From Mytilus edulis (lineage: Eukaryota; Mollusca; Bivalvia; Mytilida; Mytilidae): a DNA stretch of 64,000 nucleotides. The DNA lies in NCBI RefSeq assembly GCF_963676685.1, contig NC_092357.1, positions 20,922,647-20,986,646 of the forward strand, given 5' to 3'. The position numbers and the translations under genes are program-made. Position 1 is the first letter of the stretch; each line of letters opens with the position of its first letter. Of the stretch, positions 55,474 to 64,000 are shown piece by piece. The notes under the pieces are model-generated. The model worked only from the letters and a program-made list of their open reading frames with translations. It did not search any database and was not told the DNA's origin.

Positions 55474-56937
55474 GTAAGTTAGTGTTACATACAGATGTAT
55501 ATTTAATCTTTTATTTTAAAATGTTGTAAGTGTTAGGAATGACAATTGCCGAACAAACATGAACGAAATTACCTCAGACATTCTTTATTCTTTATTCTCA
55601 TTTAACAAATTCGCATACATGTCGAAATGTTTAGGACTTAATTAAAGTATGTGGGTAAGTAGATGCAAGCATACGAATTTTTTGCGTCTTACACTTTGAG
55701 AAGCAAATAATCTTTAACTACTTTATTAGAATATTGTGTAAAAACGTTAATTATGTGCTATGAAAGTCAAGTGGCTCGATCATTTTTCTGAGTAAGTTTT
55801 AAAAAAAAATTGGAAAGAAATATATTTTACATTGGCTTAGCTTACATTAGTCTTCACATACTATAGATTAACAACTTTTGGTTATATTAATAATTTAGAA
55901 TCTTCATTGAAGGTGGAGCACTAATGCAGTTAATTAATTATAAGTATGTGCCATTTGTATGCAAGAGTGACATTCCTTTGTATTATGCTTAGATTCCAAA
56001 ACGTCAATGTGGGATTGTCTCCCTTTAACAGGTTCATTATTTTATAATTAAGTATAGGTTTCTGATTTAATTTTGAATAATTACAAAATGTATCAATTCA
56101 ATAGATTTCAGTTTTGTTATTGGTGTATCAAAGACATTGATGTACGAATACAATTTCATAAATTTGTAACGTTTAAAATGATTACATACCAATATAAAGA
56201 AGCGTTCATCATTATTGAAAAAGACTATAAATAAAAGTCTAATTATTTAAATGCCCTTCATGATAACTTGATTGGGAAATTAACCAGAGTTATCTAATAT
56301 TAATCACAGAGAGTGACTAGCAAGCTATTTTTAATTGAAACTTATTTAACGTTAACACAATTTTTCACGATAAACGAATGTTACTTTATACAAATATAAG
56401 GACTGAGGTAGCTACATCTACACATTTTATTAGATATTATGAATTTTTATTACAATAGATAAACATGCTTATTAGTGTCCATATATACTCACTCTCAATT
56501 AAAAGAAAGAGACATTAAGTAGAAATCTACAATTAGAAACATATATCCAATAGACACGAAATGGAGTCGGTATATACTCCGGTTTCCTCCATTGAAAATT
56601 TGATAGAAAAACATCATAAATCTTAAAAATACTGTTGCCCCAGGACTTCAAAAATAAAGTAAAATTGTATAAAGGTTTCTTTCAGTCGACTACACATATG
56701 TAAACCACATTCTACAAAAAGTTATACTAGAATTGAACGAATCACATTAGAGATCAAATAAACTCCTTTAAAACAGACACACTCATCTATTACTGATTAC
56801 TTCTTTACTTCTTATACATATACATCACATACAGGATTATCCAGTTACATCGCCATCTAAATTTCAAATATCACATATTCATCTTGAAAAATATTTGTAA
56901 AATTACAACTGATTTATTCTTGATCAATTTATTTAAG
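55474..56937 (+). other. intron or upstream DNA of the Ig-ShKT gene
   Basis: AT-rich, no supported exons or element boundaries. Confidence 0.45.
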
Positions 56938-57201
56938 TACCATATGATAGCAATCGGCTGATCGTCGATAAAGAACAAGATTACGTGCATGTCGGAGACA
57001 AACCGGAATACAGCTGTTCTGTGAGAGGCAAAATTACTTTCCTGATAGCTAACCCTGTAATATGGGAGAAAAGCAGTAGTGATGGTTCCCGCGTGAAAAT
57101 ATCCGTACTGGCCAATGTTGAGTATGAACAAGCACATAAATATAATGTCCAAGTACACACGAATAACTCGTATATGGCTTTCGAATTGAGTTTTATTGAA
57201 G
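56938..57201 (+). CDS. Ig-like domain exon 1
   Basis: First recognisable exon of a probably secreted or membrane-bound protein with an immunoglobulin-like domain. It contains VGDKPEYSCSVRG with the first disulphide Cys, NPVIWEK with the core Trp, and VKISVLANV strands. The second Cys lies in the next exon. The start follows ATTTAAG; an alternative acceptor GATAG at 56950 would shorten it by four codons and a base. The donor GTATGT starts at 57202, and the phase-1 end matches 59978. Confidence 0.75.
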
Positions 57202-57977
57202 GTATGTATTGTGATATTATAAACACTAGCATATATTGATAGGTGGTTAATAAATATATAGGTCACCGTGTTTGAGTGCAAGATATTAGCCATTGAGAGT
57301 AAGCGGCAAAATGTTCTCCCTTGAATTTCATAGCTTTATCATCGACAAGTGTATGTCCTCAAAACCTAGACAGCTTATCATTATACAAGTAAAAGATTTA
57401 TAATAAGAAAAATGGGGTCACTTGGCAAAATTTGTTAAGATATTCATATGAACAAAACCAGAGGATTCCGAAAATCTGACCAAAATTCCAAAACATGACA
57501 AGCGAGTTTCCTAAAAGAGGTGTTGCAATGTTTACATCAGTTCATAGGGGAAAAACATCTTTTTTTATAGGATTAAATAATTGTACTATAAGAAGAACAT
57601 TACTGTTTTATGAATTGCATTTTAAATACATTTTATATCATGATTTAGTTTTACCAAACCATCCCTCAATGATACAATGTTAACATAATTTGTTCTGCAT
57701 CTTGTTACAAAATTTTTCCATATTTTTTAACGTTTGGGTTATATAGATATACACTACATTTATTTTCAATTTTAACAGTTTGAATTTAGTATAATTATAT
57801 ACAATGTAGCTCTAACAATTTATTTCATTTTACTTTATTGGCATATATATCTCACTTAATGAAGATAATTGCACTTTTGATTGACATAGAGATCTGATTA
57901 CATCTTTTTTATGAAATAGTATGCATATGTTGACCCAAGTGTTTTCAAAACTCTAAGATTGCTTATAATGTACTCTA
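57202..57977 (+). other. intron, no feature seen
   Basis: Intron sequence between the two Ig exons. No repeat boundary identified before the MITE at 57978. Confidence 0.6.
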
Positions 57978-58560
57978 CAGGAGTAGGTCCGGTAAGGGCC
58001 GATTTGGCCTCAAATTTCAGGTTCATCTGACGAAAGATTTTGAACACTTTTTAAACACTTTAAGTGTCTCTTTCAATTGATTTGATTAGTTTTTGTGAAA
58101 GTTTTAAACTGATTTAGTCATTTAAAACGATCCGATTCCAGCTTAAATATGAAAAATCTAGCAAATATGCCAAAAAAACGTCACTTTTCAGATGGTTTTT
58201 GTCAAAAATGAAAGTGGCCGCATCCGTGTTCATCCTCAACCTTTATATATGTTATGTATTATAATCAAATACAACTTACATTTCAATATTATGAATGAAC
58301 ACGAATGCGGCCACTTTCAATTCAGACGGAAACCGTCTAAAATTTAACTAAAATCCTAAAATTGTGAAGATTTCGGTAGTTTAGAATGACTTAATGATTC
58401 TAGTACCCAATATATGTACATTGTATTGTCAAAAACAGCCTATATTTATGTAGCAGAAGCATTCTATTTTCCAATAAATAGCTAAATGATAAAAATTTCA
58501 CAATTTTATAAAACTGACATATTTTGGGGCCAAAAAGGGGTCTTACTGAACCTACTCCTT
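57978..58560. mobile_element. 583-bp palindromic MITE with TA target site
   Basis: Ends CAGGAGTAGGTCCGGTAAG and its diverged inverse are flanked by TA (57976-57977, 58561-58562), as for Tc1/mariner-type elements. Further in, AAAGTGGCCGCATCCGTGTTCAT pairs with ATGAACACGAATGCGGCCACTTT, so most of the element can fold back. No transposase. Confidence 0.8.
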
Positions 58561-58812
58561 TAGTATTTTTAATTTTCATATACATTAATCGAGCGTTGAC
58601 TGATATTTGTTACCATTCCAGGTAATATACATGTCTAAAATTTGTTACTGTGTCAGTTAGTTTGCATGAACGGGGTTTTGTCAGACACTTGTTAACGTAT
58701 CAGGTATATACACGAACTTGGCATTTCTAGATACTTTATACTGTACGTGGTTATAAACATGAACAGGGCGTTGTCTACCTGTGAAAGGATGAACAGTATA
58801 TTGAAAGTAACG

Positions 58813-59258
58813 TAGAATGAAATTCAAAACAGTATGGATGTGGCCATTGATTGACACATTAAATTCATCCATTGACTGGGACAATTTAGGTAAACGTTTG
58901 TATGTAACGACCGCTGCTCACTATGTACCTTTTAAAGACACTTAAACTATGGGGTCACCAAAGGTTCTCAACACCTTAATAAAGTAATTCGAAAAATTAA
59001 TTAGATATAACACGATGTTTGATTTATACCAATTATATAAATCAAAATTTAAAGGTTATTCCTGATTAATTTTTCGAATTATTTCATAATTAAAGGCGTT
59101 AAGAAACCTTTGGTGACCCCACAGTTTAAATGTCTATCGTAAGTACGTCGTTAACAGTGGTCATTACAGACAAACGTTTACGTAAATTGTCCCAGTCAAT
59201 GGATGAATTTAATGTGTCAATCAATGGCCACAGCCACACTGTTTTGAATTTCATTCTA
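58813..59258. repeat. 446-bp palindrome with arms over 200 bp
   Basis: The left arm from TAGAATGAAATTCAAAACAG to about 59025 and the right arm to CTGTTTTGAATTTCATTCTA are diverged inverted copies, sharing GTGTCAATCAATGGCCAC and GGTGACCCCA blocks. The centre is AT-rich. It lies in the intron between the Ig exons. Confidence 0.8.
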
Positions 59259-59753
59259 GTGGTGATTTGATGAAGCCAGCTGACAAGTAGCAATGCAACT
59301 TTTTAATGATAACAAAACAGTTGATAAGGCTCTTGTATGCTTACAAAGCATTACTTTCTTGTCTGAATATATTTTGTTATTATTTAAAAAAAAAAGAAAG
59401 AAAAAATATTGCATTTTTATTAAAGGTTGAGAAACAAAATTAAAAGAGGAAAGTAATCTGTAATAAATCATTTCTTAAGGAATTTGCATTCATTGTTCGT
59501 ACTTTTCGAGAAATGAATATTGTTATCTGCCGACTTTTTTAGTTTGAACGTTTCTAATGAAGGTAAATACAGACAAAACACTGAAAATAACAAAATGGGT
59601 GTTTTGTGTAGAGCCAGATCTGCAATGGAGTATCATTAAGTTATAAATCATCAAATTGTGAATATATTCAACAGTAAAAACTGAAGAAATAGTAACATTC
59701 CCTGTATACGATTATTTCCCTTGGAATCATTAGAGATTTACCCTTCCGTCTAA
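59259..59753 (+). other. intron, no feature seen
   Basis: AT-rich intron sequence without supported elements. Confidence 0.5.
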
Positions 59754-59945
59754 CCTTCCGGAGCACCTGAGATCACCCCTAGTTTTTTTGTGGGGTTCGT
59801 GTTGCTTATTCTTTAGTTTTCTATGTTGTGTCATGTGTTCCTTTGTTTGTCTGGTTGTCTTCTTTCATTTTTAACCAGGCAGTGGTCAGTTTATTTTCGA
59901 TTTATGGGTTTGACTGTCCCTCTGGTATCTTTCGTCCTTCTTTTA
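59754..59945 (-). repeat. dispersed mussel repeat fragment
   Basis: CCGGAGCACCTGAGATCACCCC, GGGGTTCGTGTTGCTTATTC and TTTATGGGTTTGACTGTCCC; reverse-oriented relative of 47640-47860 and a sister of 22458-22632. Confidence 0.8.
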
Positions 59946-59977
59946 CATAACGTGGTGTCATAATTAAATCATTGCAG

Positions 59978-60073
59978 GAATCACTGAAGCCGATGATGGG
60001 TTCCTCTACTGCGTCCAGTACAATAGATATATGACAGTCCTTGCTGAAAAAAAGGTGAAAATTAATGTTTTAG
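59978..60073 (+). CDS. Ig-like domain exon 2
   Basis: Follows AAATCATTGCAG and reads ITEADDGFLYCVQYN, the D-x-G-x-Y/L-x-C motif that closes an Ig fold with the second disulphide Cys, then VKINVL, a final strand. It completes the Ig domain begun at 56938. The exon is in phase 1 at both ends, the usual arrangement for shuffled extracellular modules. Donor GTAAGT at 60074. Confidence 0.85.
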
Positions 60074-60857
60074 GTAAGTAAAATGGAGAAAAATAATATA
60101 GTACTTTCCGAAAAAAAAAAAGCGGGAAGTTATTGTTTAATATGAGTCCGTCCAATGTGCCCAGGACGACACAACAAATGATATATTACTTTCAAAAATT
60201 CAGGTAGGTAACTTGTTGCAATGGTTTATTTCAAAAGAAAATTGTCTTCAGATAAAAATGTTAATTGGTGAATTTGATTCTCGTTAGTGACTTATATTCA
60301 CAACCTACAGCTTGATAATGAACTAATTAAGTCAAAGATGTACAAAATACAAAGAACCAACCATTATTTCTTAAAATTGCCCTTTGAAAAACTATCCTCA
60401 ATAGCAAAGCCTGAAATTTTTGACAATAAATATAAGACCGGTGATTAGAATGTCTGCAAAGTAATGCCAACAAATTTTGCTATTTATAGAAAGTAAAAAC
60501 GGTTAATGTTAAGCAGGAATACAAAGTTCAGTTATGTTTATTTTTAAAGTCCGTTTTCACCAACTCGCTACTCAAATATAGATAAATAAACAAATGAAGA
60601 AAAAAAATTGCGTAACCAGAGTCACGAGACTAAAGTACACTGTTTCGTTGATAAAAAAATAAAGAAAAACAGAACATACAGGTATTTATATGTTAACAAT
60701 GATTGATAATGAATCAGTATGGCAGTTAATCTACTAGTTGTCTTCATTAACATTATTTGATAATTTAATGTCCATATTTCTACAGCTGAACAGTATGCAC
60801 AATATCGTTTCTATCACCAGTACGTCATCTTTTGTATTTTTTCTTTATTTTTTTAAG
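60074..60857 (+). other. intron, no feature seen
   Basis: AT-rich intron that ends in TTTTTTTAAG at 60848-60857. Confidence 0.6.
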
Positions 60858-61025
60858 CAAAAACTACAACAACAGCACCAACAACGACAACAAAACAATC
60901 AACCACAAGTATATCTAATAACATCTGTATTGATGGACATGATATTTGTACACACTTGTTTCCTGGTGAATGTGAGGCAGCATTACATTTAATGATTTTG
61001 TGTCCAGCAAGCTGTGGTAATTGCA
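60858..61025 (+). CDS. Thr-rich linker and first ShKT module
   Basis: Begins KTTTTAPTTTTKQSTT, a threonine-rich, probably O-glycosylated linker, and continues with CIDGHDICTHLFPGECEAA and CPASCGNC, a six-cysteine ShKT module. ShKT modules occur in secreted proteases, oxidases and immune proteins; in cnidarian toxins the fold blocks potassium channels, but that function cannot be inferred here. Phase 1 on both sides. The donor GTAAGT begins at 61026. The exon tail is duplicated at 61223. Confidence 0.85.
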
Positions 61026-61490
61026 GTAAGTAAATATGTATATTACGCATAATGTGTATCAGCAATACAACATGGTTCATTCTTTCAGTAAATGTTCAGA
61101 CTTATTTATTTTATTCAACACTGTTCAGTAGCTACATACCGTTCAAAACGAGGTCGAGGTTGATTTTTTACCAATCTCCGTCATACATTATCTTGCACGG
61201 TCGGTTTAGAAAAATGTTGGTGTGTACACACTTGTTTCCTGGTGAATGTGAGGCAGCATTACATTTAATGATTTTGTGTCCAGCAAGCTGTGGTATTTGC
61301 AGTAAGTAAATCAGTATATTGTGCATAATGTGTAGCACAATACAGTATGGTTCATTCTTTCAGTACATTTTCAGACTTATTCCTTGTATTCAATACTGTT
61401 CAGTACTATGTATACAGTTCAAAACGTCGTCGAGGGGGTTTAACAATCTTCGTTATATTTGATTATCGTGCACGGTCGGTCCAGAACGAG
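60947..61490 (+). repeat. 276-bp tandem duplication taking in the end of an ShKT exon
   Basis: Copy 1 (60947-61222) begins inside the ShKT exon and includes its donor and about 200 bases of intron. Copy 2 starts directly at 61223 and runs to about 61490. The copies are nearly identical in the exon part and more diverged in the intron part. Confidence 0.85.
61223..61301 (+). pseudogene. partial second ShKT exon from duplication
   Basis: Carries the last four of the six cysteines (GECEAA, CPASCGIC) and the donor GTAAGT at 61302, but not the acceptor or the first two cysteines. It differs from copy 1 by Asn to Ile before the last Cys. Without an acceptor it is probably not spliced in, unless a cryptic acceptor upstream is used. 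Confidence 0.7.
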
Positions 61491-62754
61491 GCTTGTGTTT
61501 TCAGTTTTAAAAGCTGTTTAGATCAAAGTGACTGTTTCTTATTGAACCTGTTGATATTCAAATTGTTTTGCAAGCGGTTCGATTGAAACATTATTGATAC
61601 TTGATTTATTATACTTATGGCAAATATATATCGAATAACCTGACCTGTGTTAAGAGAGAGCCGCCATTTCTCTTGCATGTAAAAAACATCCTTGAAGCTT
61701 TCGACAAAAAAGCAGGCTAATGCCGCTACAACGCAGCACTGGCAACCACAAATTGAAAAAGGATCAATATCAGTTGCAATAACTTGTTTCCCAATCCACT
61801 ATAAATAAATATGTTTAAACTAATATTAGTTTAAATTTGGCAAACATCCTCGTTATAATGTTTCTTCGGTACTTTGTGGTTTATATAGTAGTAAGTGATG
61901 AGATTTATAGCTACATAGAGCTTCATACAATTAAAACTTTTTGAATATTCAACCATGAGATCAATTTGATTGCTAAAGGTCGCACACACACCAATATCGT
62001 TTTAAACAGACATTGATGCATATGCATGAATGGTCGACCAGTAACTCAGTATCCATTGCGTAATCTTTGAATTTGGAAACATGTTTATTTATATGTTTTT
62101 GAAAAAGAATTAAAACATATAATGAAGTTACAAAAAACTTAAAATTACCACCAATAATACCTTAATTACATGATTGATTGTTTTTATACCAATAACTCAC
62201 ACGAAGATTAAATAATTTTTCAAAGATGTAAATCTTATACACTTGGAGGACAAATAACTCACACGAAGATTAAATAATTTTTCAAAGGTGTAAATCTTAT
62301 ACACTTGGAGGACAAATAACTCACACGAAGATTAAATAATTTTTCAAAGATGTAAATCTTATACACTTGGAGGACATAACAGATATTTCTTATGACCAAT
62401 ATTCTACTGTCTTTTCAATGTGTGAAATGACAGGTTTTCCAAATTCTACGATTCATATTTACAAAACATAAATCATAATCATGTCAGTGCAAGAATTTTG
62501 GCTACTTATAACTTTGAATATAAAGGTGATTGCAAAATTCTTTAAAAAAAGTTATTACCAGATTACTATGTAGGTTGTCTAAATTAACGGCATCGGAGAG
62601 ATCTATTAAAAATCTACAAACTTACCTATATGGAAACCTTCAAAACAACGACAGGATAAAAACTAACCAGAAGTTGTAAAAGAATACCTGCTTCAGAAAA
62701 GATAAATACGGTCAATATGAATATTTTACATCACATGTTTTGATGTGATTTCAG
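61491..62754 (+). other. intron with a small tandem repeat
   Basis: AT-rich intron; the 62-bp repeat at 62192-62377 is listed separately. It ends with TGTGATTTCAG at 62744-62754. Confidence 0.6.
62192..62377. repeat. three copies of a 62-bp tandem repeat
   Basis: Each copy runs ATAACTCACACGAAG to CTTATACACTTGGAGGACA. Copies at 62192, 62254 and 62316 are almost identical, with one A-to-G change in the middle copy, pointing to a recent intronic amplification. Confidence 0.9.
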
Positions 62755-62865
62755 ATCGACCAGGCAGATACTGTGCCGACCGTTCCTATGATTGTTCTAA
62801 GGTAAAAGAGCAATGTAATGACTACACAATCAAACAGATTTGTCAATCAACTTGTAATGTATGTG
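62755..62865 (+). CDS. second ShKT module exon
   Basis: Reads RYCADRSYDCSK, EQCNDYTIKQIC and QSTCNVC, again six cysteines in ShKT spacing. It is distinct in sequence from the module at 60858, so the two are not recent copies. The exon starts with AT after TTTCAG and ends in phase 1 before GTAAGT at 62866, so modules can be added without shifting the frame. Confidence 0.88.
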
Positions 62866-63998
62866 GTAAGTATATATTATCGTTAGATTTAAATGCGTAT
62901 TACACTTTTAATACGTCAGCGTAAATGATGTTAGTAAACTTGTATATCAGAGTGACAGAAGATTAAAAGGACATTCAAAAGTCGTCGAGAAGCCAACAAC
63001 GTAATTAACAAAAGACACAAAGGCAAACATCACTCTTCAAAATACCTTTAATACAAATCTAAAAATTGAACAACATGGACCACGCTTATACCAGCGGTCA
63101 TCATATATGCACTGGAAGAATCGTTTGAAGACATTTTGCTGACATCATCACAAGTTGATTGTCCGGTATTGAATATATATGTACACAAAGGAAAAAACAT
63201 GTAAGAAAAAAAGTAGTTACATGTACCACAACATGTCCTCTGTTTTCCTGAATTAAACAAACCAATGGTCTAAAAATTGTGTTTACCAGGTCAGGAAAAT
63301 GGTCATTATTATATTATAGTTCGTTTCTGTGTGTGTTACATTTAAATGTTGTGTTTCAGTGTGTCGTAGTTCTCATATATTTGATGTGTTTCCCTTTGTT
63401 TTAGTTTGTGACCCGGATTTGTTTTTGTCTCTATCGATTTTCATGCCAAAAACCATTCAACAGGGCATTTTAAGAAAAATGGTGGGTTAAATCTGGTTTG
63501 TGGCGTGCCAAACCTCCCGTTTTAATAGCAATGTTGATTATGACATTAAAATGAAAACATTACATGACAGGACTACAATACAAATAAATGGGAGACATAT
63601 AGGACAGAGAAACACACGAATAATAGCCAACAAAAGGTACCAGGCTACAAATTTAATACGCCTGACGTGCGTTTCGTCCACACAAGACTTGATACTTTTT
63701 TCTTATACGACCAAGTTCAATCCACCATTTCTTGCATCCGAAAATTTATGCACCAAGTCAGGAAGATGACAGGTGTTTTCCATTCGTTTGATGTGTTTGA
63801 GCTTTTGATTTAGCAATTTGATTAGGGACTTCTCGTTTTAAATTTATTGGCTTTATAACTATTTTGATATGAGCGTCACTGATGAGTCTTATGTAGACGA
63901 AACGCGCGTCTTGCGTATTAAATTATAATCCTGGTACCTTTGATAACTATAACTATTTATCGGAGTTCAGTATTTTGTGAATCTACTTTTTATTTCAG
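62866..63998 (+). other. intron with dispersed mussel repeats
   Basis: No further exon is supported until the acceptor TTTATTTCAG at the end (63989-63998). Repeats at 63620-63990 are listed separately. Confidence 0.6.
63620..63990. repeat. dispersed mussel repeat with inverted internal copies
   Basis: TTTAATACGCCTGACGTGCGTTTCGTC (63651 onwards) is matched in inverted orientation by GACGAAACGCGCGTCTTGCGTATTAAA (63897 onwards), with GATATGAGCGTCACTGATGAGTC beside the latter. The tail block GATTAGGGACTT to CGGAGTTCAGTATTTTGTG also occurs near 1965-2015. Confidence 0.75.
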
Positions 63999-64000
63999 AT
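63999..64000 (+). CDS. start of a further exon, cut by window end
   Basis: The window ends two bases after a good acceptor (TATTTCAG, ending 63998). Those bases are AT, the same two that begin the previous ShKT exon, and the phase fits, so another ShKT exon may follow. Confidence 0.4.

Noticed and set aside
56871..57293. 140-codon open frame on the - strand
   Set aside because: It lies antisense to the Ig exon and has no recognisable domain; the Ig reading with splice sites explains the region.
1..64000. CRISPR-like array (regular repeats in the satellite region)
   Set aside because: The repeats are contiguous 173/174-bp units without variable spacers, in a eukaryotic genome.

Overview
The window looks like nuclear DNA of a marine mussel (Mytilus or a close relative). 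It has split genes with GT-AG introns, low gene density and very dense transposons. It carries several dispersed repeats that I recognise from mussel genomes, and a 173/174-bp tandem repeat with a GGGCCC site in each unit, matching my memory of the Mytilus ApaI satellite. The species call rests on recognition, not on a search.

Two host genes can be supported, both on the + strand. A caspase runs from 20460 to 43434 in four visible exons with matching splice phases; its upstream exons are not visible. A second gene (56938 to the window end, possibly from 55413) joins an immunoglobulin-like domain, a threonine-rich linker and ShKT modules. Its next exon appears to start at 63999.

Most of the rest is nested mobile DNA. 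From 2699 to 19976 lies a 17.3-kb inverted-repeat element flanked by a perfect 9-bp duplication. Its arms carry the satellite in opposite orientations: about 11 units of 174 bp on the left and about 22 units of 173 bp on the right. Its core holds the ruins of a Polinton/Maverick (integrase C-terminus on +, type B DNA polymerase on -). The right arm was hit twice by BEL/Pao retrotransposons that encode only Gag and protease: an old broken copy (10294-12606) and a fresh one (16025-18810) with identical LTRs and an intact 780-residue ORF.

The first visible caspase intron (20532-27850) holds a LINE on the - strand, split by a 3.25-kb foldback element with roughly 24-bp subrepeats and by a small MITE. 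The next intron (28244-41571) holds a hAT-like element (30420-37218, 8-bp duplication) that contains a 5.1-kb Ngaro-type tyrosine-recombinase retrotransposon with three intact ORFs, followed by a second LINE fragment. From 43435 to 56937 I see MITEs, foldbacks and dispersed mussel repeats but no convincing coding exon apart from one weak candidate at 55413-55473.

The recurring theme is inverted-repeat elements whose arms or interiors contain tandem repeats. The largest offers a concrete vehicle for dispersing a satellite DNA family.
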